Below are positions 1 through 7,310 of a DNA stretch of 64,000 nucleotides, piece after piece. The position numbers and the translations under genes are program-made. Numbering within the stretch: the stretch's first letter is position 1; every line of letters begins with the position of its first letter. The stretch is from PALSA-612 sp963711315 (GTDB taxonomy: Bacteria > Actinomycetota > Thermoleophilia > Gaiellales > Gaiellaceae). The notes beneath the pieces are model-generated. The model was not told the DNA's origin. It made no database searches and was given only the letters and a program-made list of their open reading frames with translations. The DNA lies in assembly GCA_963711315.1 (NCBI GenBank), contig CAVQDQ010000003.1, positions 868,001 to 932,000 on the forward strand, read 5' to 3'.

Positions 1-250
1 CGGCGCGGACGACCTTGATCACCTGGATCTTCTTGTCGCCGACACCCGTCAGCATGACGTCGAACGCGGTCTGCTCCTCGGCGGCCTCGCCGGCGCCCGG
101 AGCGGCAGCGCCGGCAGCGGCGACCGCGACCGGAGCGGCGGCTGTGATGCCCCACTCGTCCTCGATCTTGTTCTTGAGCTCGACGAGCTCGAGCACGGAC
201 ATCTTGCCGAGCTCCGTGAATACCTTGTCTACTCCTGTGGCAGCGGCCAT
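1..250 (-). CDS. rplL: 50S ribosomal protein L7/L12 (C-terminus beyond window)
   Basis: Reading from the ATG at 248-250 gives MAAATGVDKVFTELGKMSV, the start of the L7/L12 N-terminal dimerisation domain. An Ala/Gly/Pro-rich hinge follows (about residues 40-60), then the start of the C-terminal factor-binding domain (FDVMLTGVGDKKIQVIKVVR). 83 codons are visible; the gene runs off the left edge and a full protein would be about 125-130 aa. L7/L12 forms the ribosomal stalk that recruits translation factors and binds L10, encoded just upstream. The repaired stop of rplJ would lie directly against this ATG, implying translational coupling. Confidence 0.95.
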   Translation of the reverse strand, partial: MAAATGVDKVFTELGKMSVLELVELKNKIEDEWGITAAAPVAVAAAGAAAPGAGEAAEEQTAFDVMLTGVGDKKIQVIKVVRA

Positions 251-921
251 CTACTCCTCGCTTTCTGACTCGGCAGGCTCCTGGGCCGCCTCGGTCTGTC
301 TCTTCTTCTGTCTCTTCTCCGGCGCTCGCCTCGGCGGCGGGCTGCCTCGTCCTCCGTCTCCACGTCAGCCTCGTCCTCGACGACCGCCTCGGCCGCCTCG
401 CCGCCGAGCTGGTCGATCCGCGCCTGGAGCAACCCGTGGAGATCCTGCAGCGGCGCCGTGAACAGCCCGACGATCGCATAGAGCGGTGCGGCGACGGCTC
501 CGAGCACCTGGCCTCGCAGCACGTCGACCGGCGGCAGCTTCGCGAGCTCGCCAACCTCGTCGGCGGTCATCACTCGACCCTCGAACACGCCTCCGCGGAC
601 CGCGAGCACCTTTGTGGTGCGGGCCGTGTCCGAGAGCGCTTTCGCCACGGCGACCGGGTCGCCGTCCGTCTCGAGGAACGCGATCGCGGTCGGGCCGTCG
701 AGCAGCGCCAGCACAGTGTCCGCACCGGCGGCCTCGGCGGCACGCCGCGTCAGCGAGTTCTTGACGATCGTGAACTTCGCACCGTGCTGGAGCAGCTCGC
801 CCCGCAGAGCGTCCACTTCCTTCATCGTCAGGCCGCGATAGTCGGCGACGATGAGCGTCTCGGTCGCCTGCAGGCGCTCCGTGAGCTCTCCGACGATCCT
901 TTCCTTGTCACTCCTCAGCAT
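229..921 (-). CDS. rplJ: 50S ribosomal protein L10 with a probable frameshift in its C-terminal tail
   Basis: L10 anchors the L7/L12 stalk on 23S rRNA. Residues 1-175 match the family (MLRSDKERIVGELTERLQAT start, LIVADYRGLTMKEVDALR, KNSLTRRA). The start has a strong GGAGG site. After an acidic stretch (VVEDEADVETEDEA) the frame turns into about 35 Arg-rich residues and reads past the rplL start codon. In another frame the same DNA gives a Pro/Lys then acidic tail ending ESESEE, with its TAG at 251-253 directly before the rplL ATG. One missing base near 340-350 would restore that natural tail. I therefore suspect a sequence indel, and a true gene end at 251. Confidence 0.9.
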   Translation of the reverse strand: MLRSDKERIVGELTERLQATETLIVADYRGLTMKEVDALRGELLQHGAKFTIVKNSLTRRAAEAAGADTVLALLDGPTAIAFLETDGDPVAVAKALSDTARTTKVLAVRGGVFEGRVMTADEVGELAKLPPVDVLRGQVLGAVAAPLYAIVGLFTAPLQDLHGLLQARIDQLGGEAAEAVVEDEADVETEDEAARRRGERRRRDRRRDRPRRPRSLPSQKARSRWPLPQE

Positions 922-1056
922 CTCGTTCCTCCAAGAAACGACTCGACCCGCGCTGAGGCGGGCCGGAGCGAGGCGCTGAGGCCCCCCTTCGACTCACCTC
1001 GGCTGGGCTTCTGCGCGGTCTGCGCTGCCAGCGGTCTTCGGCGGGTCAGGTCTGTG
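922..1056 (-). ncRNA. Ribosomal protein L10 leader (autoregulatory mRNA element)
   Basis: The 135 nt between the rplA stop and the rplJ start hold, on the minus strand, GAAGACCGCTGGC, GCAGACCGCGCAGAAGCCC and AGGTGAG. In order and spacing these resemble the kink-turn and bulge segments of the L10 leader family as I remember it. A later GC-rich inverted repeat (GGCCTCAGCG with CGCCTCAGCG nearby) and the GGAGG ribosome site close it. In known cases the L10-L12 complex binds this leader and represses rplJL. Assignment is by motif recall; a covariance-model search with the Rfam L10 leader would decide. Confidence 0.75.
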
Positions 1057-1788
1057 TCAGCCGGTAACTGTAGCGTCCTCCAGCTCTTCGACGATGTCAC
1101 GCGTCTTCGACGGGTCGACGTGGATGCCGGGACCCATGGTGGTCGTGACGGTGATCGTCTCGATGTAGCGGCCCTTCGCGGCAGCCGGCTTGGCCCTGAC
1201 GATCTCGTCCATGACTGCGGCGTAGTTCTCCACGAGCCGCCGGAGCTCGAAGCTCTTCTTGCCAATGGAGAGGTGGACATTCGCACCGCGATCCGTGCGG
1301 TACTCGAGCTTGCCGCCCTTGGCGTCGCCGACGGCCTTGGCTATGTCGAACGTCACCGTGCCGGTCTTCGGGTTCGGCATCTTCCCGCGCGGGCCGAGGA
1401 TGCGGCCCAGCTTTCCGACCACGCCCATCATGTCCGGCGTCGCGATCGCGACGTCGAAGTCGTCGAAGCCTTCCTCGATCTTCGTCGCGAGGTCGGCGGC
1501 GCCGACGGCGTCCGCCCCGGCGGTCTCCGCCTCCTTGGCCTTCTCACCCTCCGCGAAGACGGCGACCCGCACCTCCTTGCCGGTGCCGTGCGGCAGCATC
1601 AGCGTGCCGCGCAGCTGCTGCTCGGCGTGGCGCACGTTCAGACCGAGGCGGAAGTGCGCCTCGACGGTCTCGTCGAACTTCGCGTCCTCGAAGCCCTTGA
1701 TCATTCCCAGGGCCTCGACGGGCGAGTACGTGCGCTCGCGGTCGACCTGGTCGCGCGCGGAGAGGTACTTCTTCCCGTGGGCAGCCAT
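1057..1788 (-). CDS. rplA: 50S ribosomal protein L1
   Basis: This 243-aa protein has the usual length and signatures of L1 (GKKYLSARDQVDRERTYSP N-terminus, GRILGPRGKMPNPKTGTVT, GPGIHVDPS near the end). L1 forms the mobile L1 stalk that handles deacylated tRNA at the E site, and in many bacteria it represses its own operon. Its ATG shares one base with the TGA of rplK (TGATG), which indicates tight translational coupling. The downstream intergenic region is the L10 leader, so rplJL can be controlled separately. Confidence 0.97.
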   Translation of the reverse strand: MAAHGKKYLSARDQVDRERTYSPVEALGMIKGFEDAKFDETVEAHFRLGLNVRHAEQQLRGTLMLPHGTGKEVRVAVFAEGEKAKEAETAGADAVGAADLATKIEEGFDDFDVAIATPDMMGVVGKLGRILGPRGKMPNPKTGTVTFDIAKAVGDAKGGKLEYRTDRGANVHLSIGKKSFELRRLVENYAAVMDEIVRAKPAAAKGRYIETITVTTTMGPGIHVDPSKTRDIVEELEDATVTG

Positions 1789-2222
1789 CAGTACGGCATC
1801 CCGTCCACGTCGACGCCCATCGAGCGTGCCGTGCCGGCGATGACCTTCATCGCCTGGTCGACGTCGCGGGCGTTGAGATCCACGAGCTTCGCCTCGGCGA
1901 TCTGCCGCACCTGCGCCTGCGTCAGCCGGCCTACCTTCTCTCGGTTCGGCTCGCCCGAGCCCTTGTCGAGCCCCAGCGCCTCCTTGATCAGCACGGCCGC
2001 GGGCGGCGTCTTCGTGATGAACGTGAAGGAGCGGTCCTCGTAGACGGTGATCTCGGCGGGAATGATGCGCCCGTTCTCGTGCTGCGTCTGGGCGTTGAAC
2101 GCCTTGCAGAACTCCATGATGTTGACGCCGTGCTGGCCGAGCGCAGGACCGACCGGCGGCGCCGGGTTCGCCTGCCCGCCGGGGATCTGCAGCTTGATGA
2201 GTGTCAGGACTTTCTTGGCCAT
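1788..2222 (-). CDS. rplK: 50S ribosomal protein L11
   Basis: The start at 2222 (MAKKVLTLIKLQIPGGQANP) gives 144 aa, typical for L11; the frame stays open further upstream but that region is nusG in another frame. Diagnostic segments are PPVGPALGQHGVNIMEFCKAFN and, in the C-terminal rRNA-binding domain, GSGEPNREKVGRLT. L11 binds the GTPase-associated centre of 23S rRNA and is needed for the stringent response through RelA. The gene sits 5 nt after nusG and overlaps rplA by one base. Confidence 0.97.
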   Translation of the reverse strand: MAKKVLTLIKLQIPGGQANPAPPVGPALGQHGVNIMEFCKAFNAQTQHENGRIIPAEITVYEDRSFTFITKTPPAAVLIKEALGLDKGSGEPNREKVGRLTQAQVRQIAEAKLVDLNARDVDQAMKVIAGTARSMGVDVDGMPY

Positions 2223-2227
2223 ATGCG

Positions 2228-2758
2228 TCAGTCGATCTTCTTCACCTGGTCGAACCCGAGCTCGACCGGCACCTGCCGCTCGAAGATGTCTACGAGCACC
2301 TTGAGCTTCTGCTGCTCGGGGTTGACCTCGACGATCTCGCCGTCGAAGTCCGAGAGCGGGCCGGAGGTTACCTTCACCGACTCGCCGAGCGAGAAAGCAA
2401 CCTGCGAGCGCGGGCGCTCGGCGGTGGCGGTGCCCGTGTGCAGCAGGCGGTCGACGTCCCCCTGCGCGAGCGGAACCGGCTTGCCGGCCGGGCCGGCGAA
2501 ACCGGTGACGCCCGGCGTGTTCTTGACCACCGTCCAGCTGTCGTCGTCGAGATTCATGTTGACGAGCACGTAGCCGGGCAGGATTCTCTTCTCGATCTGA
2601 ACCTTCTGGCCTTCCTTCGTCTCGATCACCTGCTCGGTCGGGACGACGACGCGCCGGAAACGCATGCGCTGCCCCATGGAGTCGATGCGGTGCTCGAGGT
2701 TGGCCTTCACCTTCTTCTCGTGCCCGGAGTAGGTGTTGATGACGTACCAGCGGAACAT
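2228..2758 (-). CDS. nusG: Transcription termination/antitermination factor NusG
   Basis: At 176 aa this is a standard two-domain NusG. The NGN domain (about residues 3-110, MFRWYVINTYSGHEKKVKANLEHR and RILPGYVLVNM) binds the RNA polymerase clamp. The C-terminal KOW domain (about 120-175, GESVKVTSGPLSDFDGEI) contacts NusE/S10 or Rho. There is no long acidic N-terminal extension of the kind seen in many actinomycete NusG proteins. It is 18 nt downstream of secE on the same strand, the usual arrangement. Confidence 0.97.
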   Translation of the reverse strand: MFRWYVINTYSGHEKKVKANLEHRIDSMGQRMRFRRVVVPTEQVIETKEGQKVQIEKRILPGYVLVNMNLDDDSWTVVKNTPGVTGFAGPAGKPVPLAQGDVDRLLHTGTATAERPRSQVAFSLGESVKVTSGPLSDFDGEIVEVNPEQQKLKVLVDIFERQVPVELGFDQVKKID

Positions 2759-2776
2759 GTGAAAGCGCCTCCGGGG

Positions 2777-3109
2777 CTAACGGAGGAAGACGTCCTGGAC
2801 GAGGTTCTTGAAGGCGATGTCGGCGATCCAGATGTACGTGCCGACGATCACGCATGCGATCAGCACGACGAGCGTCCCCTGGATGACGTGCGACTGAGTC
2901 GGCCACTCGACCTTCTTGAGCTCACCCCACGACTCGGCGATGAAGCGCTTCGAGCCCGCTTCGTCCTTGCGGCGCGCGCCGGTCTGCGTCTTCGTGGAGG
3001 CTGCCGGCGGCCGTACCTGCGCCGCGCGCGCCGTGGCGCCCTGCCCCTGCGCGGAGTCGGCCTGGGCCTGCCGGCGCGCACGCCGCTGCGATCTCGTCAT
3101 CTTGGCCAT
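2777..3109 (-). CDS. secE: Preprotein translocase subunit SecE
   Basis: This 110-aa single-span protein has a basic, low-complexity N-terminal half (to about residue 50), then the conserved amphipathic segment AESWGELKKVEWPT and a transmembrane helix (about 77-97). SecE clamps the SecY channel in the cytoplasmic membrane. The actinobacterial form is one-span with a long N-terminus, as here. It lies between rpmG and nusG, which is the conserved order and supports the call. Confidence 0.95.
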   Translation of the reverse strand: MAKMTRSQRRARRQAQADSAQGQGATARAAQVRPPAASTKTQTGARRKDEAGSKRFIAESWGELKKVEWPTQSHVIQGTLVVLIACVIVGTYIWIADIAFKNLVQDVFLR

Positions 3110-3115
3110 GGCTCG

Positions 3116-3277
3116 CTACCTCGTCTCGCGGTGTGGCGTGTGCTTGCCGCACCAGCGGCAGTACTTGGAGAACTCGACGCGGTCCGGCGAGTTCCGCTTG
3201 GACTTCTGTGTCTGATAGTTACGCCGCTTGCACTCCGTGCACGCGAGCGTGATTCCGACTCTGACTCCGGTTGCCAT
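3116..3277 (-). CDS. rpmG: 50S ribosomal protein L33, zinc-binding form
   Basis: This short gene (53 aa) starts at ATG 3275-3277, preceded by GGAGAGA, and begins MATGVRVGITLACTECK. Two CxxC pairs (C13/C16 and C40/C43) form the zinc ribbon of the C+ type L33. The core CKRRNYQTQKSKRNSPDRVE is characteristic. C+ L33 is the zinc-replete paralogue in bacteria that also carry a C- version elsewhere. It opens the rpmG-secE-nusG-rplKA run and stops 6 nt before secE. Confidence 0.95.
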   Translation of the reverse strand: MATGVRVGITLACTECKRRNYQTQKSKRNSPDRVEFSKYCRWCGKHTPHRETR

Positions 3278-3305
3278 GTCTCTCCAGTAGCTACACGCAG
3301 GACGA

Positions 3306-3379
3306 TAGCGGCGGCAGGACTCGAACCTGCGACACGCGGATTATGATTCCGCTGCTCTAACCAACTGAGCTACGCCGCC
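3306..3379 (-). tRNA. tRNA-Met (CAT)
   Basis: On the minus strand this 74-nt cloverleaf has acceptor GGCGGCG/CGCCGCT (a G-U closing pair at position 1-72), D arm GCTCAGTTGGTTAGAGC, anticodon stem GCGGA/TCCGC around loop ATCATAA (anticodon CAT), and T arm GCAGG-TTCGAGT-CCTGC. No CCA is encoded. The first pair and D loop look like elongator rather than initiator tRNA, but CAT can also be read by modified tRNA-Ile, so the identity is by anticodon only. Confidence 0.93.
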
Positions 3380-3416
3380 CCGCTCGGCGGAGTGTAGCAG
3401 CCTCTACTCAGCTGTT

Positions 3417-3584
3417 TAAGAGGGTCTGGCGGAACGGTGCTCGTCGCCGGGGCGCGCCGGAAGTCGACGATGCAAGGACGCAGGAAGCCCGCGTACTAAC
3501 CAGTACGTGGGCGACCGAGGACGCCGCAGCTCGGCCTCCGGGGTGATTCCGGCGGCACAGACTCTGTTTCGTCAGACCCTCTTA
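3417..3584. repeat. 168-bp imperfect palindromic element (MITE-like or structured RNA)
   Basis: The ends are inverted repeats: TAAGAGGGTCTGGCGGAAC at 3417-3435 and, reversed, TAAGAGGGTCTGACGAAAC at 3566-3584 (17 of 19 identical). The arms continue to pair imperfectly inwards to a perfect-looking central hairpin, GCCCGCGTACT-AACC-AGTACGTGGGC, around 3489-3514. The stop codon of the pilin-like gene lies inside the right terminal repeat. There is no coding frame of note inside. The form suggests a miniature inverted-repeat element or a long structured transcript end; copies elsewhere in the genome would separate the two. Confidence 0.6.
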
Positions 3585-3992
3585 GGGGCAGGCGCCGCGG
3601 CGGAGGTCCGCCTCCGGCGCAACGAAATGCCACGTCCGGCCGCGGACAGTCGTCTCGAGGCAGTAGCCCTTGTCACGGACGGACTTCACGCGGTAACCCG
3701 TCGTCTCGAGCTCGGCGTCGACGCGGCGGAGCGCGGCGGGTGACATGCCGGCGTAGGAGCCGTTGTCGGCGCGATAGGTCTCGGCCGCCTCACCTGCGTG
3801 GCGCAGCTGCGAGCGCGCCGCGGAGTCGCTGTTGCGATTCCTCATCGTCATGTACGAGGGTATGGCGATGGCGACGACGATCACCGTCATGACCGCGAGG
3901 ACGAACACCTCGACGGTCGTGATCATGCCGCCCTCGCCGCGGTCGAAGGTCACGAGACCCGGATCGGCGGCCACCCCGCCGTGGAGTGTCAC
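3582..3992 (-). CDS. Type IV pilin-like (pseudopilin) protein
   Basis: The mature-like N-terminus appears at GGMITTVEVFVLAVMTVIVV: a glycine pair, a glutamate five to six residues on, then a continuous hydrophobic helix ending AIPSY, as in type IV pilins. Next comes the usual alpha-helical spine (SAARSQLRHAGEAAETYRADNGSY) and a short C-terminal domain with two cysteines. The start may be the ATG 22 codons in (MITTVE), which would give about 114 aa. The peptidase gene lies just upstream and could process it. The cleavage site deviates from the usual G-(F/M)TLxE pattern. The stop lies within the palindromic element. Confidence 0.7.
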   Translation of the reverse strand: MTLHGGVAADPGLVTFDRGEGGMITTVEVFVLAVMTVIVVAIAIPSYMTMRNRNSDSAARSQLRHAGEAAETYRADNGSYAGMSPAALRRVDAELETTGYRVKSVRDKGYCLETTVRGRTWHFVAPEADLRRGACP

Positions 3993-4004
3993 CCGAACGG
4001 GTAA

Positions 4005-4574
4005 TTACGAACCGGCGAAGAGCACGACGACCGAGCCGAGCGCGAGGAACGGGCCGAACGGAATGCCCATCGTCCTTCCCGCGCGGCCGTGCCGGACGAG
4101 CAACCAGATCGCGGGGATCACCGCGAGCACCATCGCCAGCATCAGAGCGGGCAGAACGCTGCGGCCGAGTGCCGCCCCCATCAGGAGAGCCAGCTTCACG
4201 TCGCCCATGCCCATGCCTGCGGGGTAGATGAACGCGATGATGAAGAGGCCGCCCCCGGCAGCCAGCGCGCAGAGCGCCCACTCCGCGCTCGGCTCTGAGG
4301 CCGTCATCAGCAGGAGCACGATCACCGATGCGGGCAGCACCACACGGTTCGGGATCAGCCGGTAGTCGAGATCGGCAGCCGTGACGATGGCAAGGGCCAG
4401 GCAGAAGACAGCCGCTGCTGCGCCCTCCAATGTTGGCCCGAACACGGCGAAGGAGGCGAGTGCGAGAGCCGCACCGGCGGCGGTGAGCAACTGATAGCCC
4501 ACCGCGGGCAGGCGGCGGGGCTCGTCCCTCGCGGACGGCAGGGCGTACCCGACGACGGAGCTGAGCACAGCCAT
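4005..4574 (-). CDS. Prepilin peptidase, A24 family (short form)
   Basis: An integral membrane aspartic protease of 189 aa with about six hydrophobic segments. The two catalytic aspartate motifs are visible: TAADLDYRLIPN (about residue 65) and GMGDVKL (about residue 122). It lacks the N-terminal cysteine-rich methylation domain of PilD/GspO, so it is the short form common in Gram-positive bacteria. It ends 12 nt before the pilin-like gene, its likely substrate, and begins 33 nt after the reductase-like gene. Confidence 0.85.
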   Translation of the reverse strand: MAVLSSVVGYALPSARDEPRRLPAVGYQLLTAAGAALALASFAVFGPTLEGAAAAVFCLALAIVTAADLDYRLIPNRVVLPASVIVLLLMTASEPSAEWALCALAAGGGLFIIAFIYPAGMGMGDVKLALLMGAALGRSVLPALMLAMVLAVIPAIWLLVRHGRAGRTMGIPFGPFLALGSVVVLFAGS

Positions 4575-4607
4575 CGCTTCCGTTCTCGGCAGGAACGCCT
4601 TTGACGT

Positions 4608-5793
4608 TTAGGCGGGCGTTGCTTCGAGGCGGTACGAGCGCCCCGGGTCACCGGCATGCCGCGCCAGCGCCTCGATCGCCTTCAGGGGCACTCTCGTCAG
4701 CCCTCGGGCCTGGGACGGCGCCAGGATCTCCCCTCGCAGCATGCGCTCCATGACGCGCCACGCCAGCGCCGAGCGGCCGAGCGCGAACGTCGCCCGCGGA
4801 TAGCGGTCGAGCGCGACCTTGGCGCCCCACGACGCTGACACGAGCGATCCGAGCGCCCTCGCCAGCGCCGTCGTGTACGGGTCGAGGGCAGTCGACCGTC
4901 CCTCGAGCAGTTCGAGCACGGCCTCGGACGCGAGGCGTGCGCTCACGAACGCCTCGTACATCCCGTCTCCCGACAGCGGGTCGACGAGCCCGGCGGCGTC
5001 CCCGACGAGGAGGGCGCGACCTCGCGCGGCGACCGAGCCCGGCTTGCGAAGGGGCAGCCGATGCCCTCTGATCGACTCCACGGACTCGGCCGGGATGGCG
5101 TGCTGCCTGCAGAGCTCAGCCAGGTGGCCGCGGAGAGTCGGGCCTTCGCGTTCCCAGCCGCCGACCCCCACGTTCACGTGGTCGCCCTTGGGGAAGACCC
5201 AGGCGTAGCCGCCGGGGATGATCCCCAGCTCGAGCTCGGCGAGCCCCCGGTACCGCTCGCCGACGACGTCGTTGGCGACGTTCGCCTCGAGGGCGACGCC
5301 CAGCACATACTCGCCTCCGAGCCCTAGCGCCTTGCGAACGGGGCCGTTGACGCCGTCTGCACCTACGAGCACGTCTGCCTCCACCCGCTCGTCCGTCGAC
5401 ACGCACGGAGACGCCTGCGTCGTCGGTGGCGATGTCTGTGACCTTGACGCCGTCACGGAACTCTGCCCCTGCGGCGGCAGCCTGGCTCGCCAGGTGCTCG
5501 TCGAGCCGGATGCGCTGGGTCATGAGGACGAGCGGAGCGCGGCCGCGCCGCTCCACACGTGCGCCGTAGTCGAGGCGAAGCCCGATGCGGTCGACGACAT
5601 GCTCGACCACGGGCTCTACGGAGACGGGCAGCTCGTTCACGGCGCGCATCGTCAACCCGCCGCCGCACGGCTTGTCGCGCGGGAAGCGAGCCTTGTCGAG
5701 GAGCAGCACGCGCGCTCCCCCGCGCGTGAGACGTGTGGCCGTCACCGAGCCCGCAGGCCCGGCGCCGACCACGATGACGTCGAAGCGCTCCAA
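4608..5793 (-). pseudogene. Geranylgeranyl reductase family FAD oxidoreductase, frameshifted
   Basis: The N-terminal part (start 5793) has the Rossmann FAD motif VIVVGAGPAGSVTATRL, a DKARFPRDKPCGGGLT segment typical of geranylgeranyl/digeranylgeranyl reductases, and runs to SVRVD. The C-terminal part continues in another frame with ADVLVGADGVNGPVRKALG and LLVGDAAGLVDPLSGDGMYEA, the second FAD-binding motif. Together they make about 394 aa, normal for the family. One extra base around 5385-5395 explains the break. Such enzymes saturate isoprenoid chains of quinones or lipids. It may be a functional gene with a sequence error, since both halves are well conserved. Confidence 0.85.
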
Positions 5794-5821
5794 AGCTTCC
5801 GCATCGTACGTCTCCCTGCAA

Positions 5822-5850
5822 GCGAGCGAGTTGGGGGGCGGGAGGATCCG
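5822..5850 (-). repeat. Partial copy of tRNA-Tyr 3' end and flank
   Basis: GCGAGCGAG followed by TTGGGGGGCGGGAGGAT at 5822-5847 repeats, with two extra bases, the GCGAGCGAG-TGGGGGCGGGAGGAT at the 3' end of tRNA-Tyr (5992-6014). The rest of the tRNA is not present. It is a degenerate duplicate or attachment-site scar about 170 bp from the intact gene. The remaining part of 5794-6000 holds no gene I can support. Confidence 0.4.
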
Positions 5851-6000
5851 GGCTCCTCGCTCGTCTGGCGCGTCGCTGGCAAGCGCAACGAGGGGTCACA
5901 GTGCGACAGCACGGGGCCCCGAGTGGAGCGCAGTCAGCGGCGCGAGCACCCGCGGAGCGGGCTCCGCCCGCTCTCTAGCGGGTGCGGCCAGGCGAGCGAG

Positions 6001-6082
6001 TGGGGGCGGGAGGATTCGAACCTCCGTAGGCTGAGCCGGCGGTTTTACAGACCGCTCCCTTTGGCCGCTCGGGCACACCCCC
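6001..6082 (-). tRNA. tRNA-Tyr (GTA)
   Basis: A class II tRNA of 82 nt. Acceptor GGGGGTG/CGCCCCC, anticodon stem GCGGT with loop CTGTAAA giving anticodon GTA, a long variable arm (GGCTCAGCC region), and T arm GGAGG-TTCGAAT-CCTCC. The long variable arm with GTA identifies tRNA-Tyr. It is head-to-head with tRNA-Thr at 6222. Confidence 0.95.
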
Positions 6083-6221
6083 GCGGAGCGTCAGTCTAGC
6101 CGGGCCAGACCGGCCGCACGCCCGTCGAAGCCCAGTTGGTCTGTGAGCTGAACGAGCCGCGCCCGCGCATGTCGGGCGCGGCGACAAGCACTGTCTCGGA
6201 GCGGGCTAGACTGACCGGAGC

Positions 6222-6294
6222 GCCCTCTTAGCTCAGTTGGTAGAGCACCTCCATGGTAAGGAGGGGGTCGACGGTTCGAGTCCGTCAGAGGGCT
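6222..6294 (+). tRNA. tRNA-Thr (GGT)
   Basis: A 73-nt cloverleaf: acceptor GCCCTCT/AGAGGGC, D arm GCTCAGTTGGTAGAGC, anticodon stem CCTCC/GGAGG around ATGGTAA (anticodon GGT), T arm GACGG-TTCGAGT-CCGTC, discriminator T. The last 28 nt are repeated in direct orientation at 14631-14658 with three mismatches, as expected if an element had integrated into the 3' end of this gene. Confidence 0.95.
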
Positions 6295-6327
6295 TGGCGC
6301 CCGCACCCCTTGCCGGTTGCCGTCACA

Positions 6328-7101
6328 TCAACCACGGAAGGGCGCGAGCCGAATGCTTAGGTCGCTCATGGCGAAGCGGTGCAGGTACCAGGCGCGGCCA
6401 CGAGGGACTTGCTTGGCCTCGGCTCGGAGAAGCCCGGCGAACTCCCGCTTGAAGCCCAACCGCGGGTACTCCTGGATGACGCTCTGGCGGACTGCATCGG
6501 GTATCTCGTTGCTGCGTAGGCCGAACACATCGACGGCTGCGCCGGCAGATAGGAGGTAGGCCTCGGCACCGGATTCGAGGCCAACGCCGGGGGTGTGGTG
6601 CATGGCGATCGCGTTTGCAACGAGCTCGCGGATATCGGCAGGCACGTGGTGGCTGTCGGTGAACTCGCGTGCCAACGCGGCGCTGCGAACCGTGAAGTCG
6701 ACGTCGGGCACCGGGCTCGGGATCCCGGTGTCGTGGAACATTGCAGCCAGGTACAGGAGCTCACGGTCGAACGTGATCCCGTGAAGTGCGGCGATGGCCG
6801 CGCCCCACGTGTAGGCACGACTGGAATGGTTGAGGAGTGCCGGTGTCAAGAGGTCCTGCGCGGCGACCTCGGCATCTCTTGCGAGAGGGGAGTCGGGAGG
6901 CACCAGGCTCGCCGGATCGATGGAACTCCGGCGTCCCGAGTGCATTCGGAGCACCATCGCGAGACGGCCGGCAAGAATGCTGAGCTCCCCCCGCAGCAGG
7001 GGCCGGGCAAGTGTTAGGCATTCCCGAGCGGTCAGCACTCCCCCGGTGCGTTCGGTCCATCCAATGGATCCGATCGGATCGGTGGGTCGTGGCTGGCTCA
7101 T
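6328..7101 (-). CDS. HD-domain phosphohydrolase-like protein
   Basis: This 257-aa protein has the elements of an HD metal-dependent phosphohydrolase: His92 in ALLNHSSRAYTWG, the HD pair at 123-124 in AAMFHDTGIP, and His168/169 in AIAMHHTPG. It resembles proteins related to cyanamide hydratase and other small-molecule HD enzymes more than nucleotide-signalling HD-GYP proteins. The substrate cannot be told from sequence. It is the first gene after tRNA-Thr, at the left edge of the putative island, 209 bp from the copper oxidase gene and on the same strand. Confidence 0.75.
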   Translation of the reverse strand: MSQPRPTDPIGSIGWTERTGGVLTARECLTLARPLLRGELSILAGRLAMVLRMHSGRRSSIDPASLVPPDSPLARDAEVAAQDLLTPALLNHSSRAYTWGAAIAALHGITFDRELLYLAAMFHDTGIPSPVPDVDFTVRSAALAREFTDSHHVPADIRELVANAIAMHHTPGVGLESGAEAYLLSAGAAVDVFGLRSNEIPDAVRQSVIQEYPRLGFKREFAGLLRAEAKQVPRGRAWYLHRFAMSDLSIRLAPFRG

Positions 7102-7310
7102 GGGGGCCTCTCAGTTCGGTGGTGTCGCGGTCAGGTGGCGGGGACAAGCACGCCGATGAGTCACCAAGCCGGCGCCGGGCCCCGAGAGCCCTGGTCAGCA
7201 TCTTAGTGTCGCCGATCGTCGCGACGCTCTCCAGGCCTTCGGGCGAGGCGCCGCTCGGATAGCGTGGCGGGAGTCGAGCGATGACCTGGTCGATCAGACC
7301 GTTGATGCGC

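Noticed and set aside
436..2043. Long plus-strand frame opposite rplJ, rplA and rplK
   Set aside because: It is a shadow of the ribosomal protein genes; GC-rich codons leave few stops on the opposite strand.
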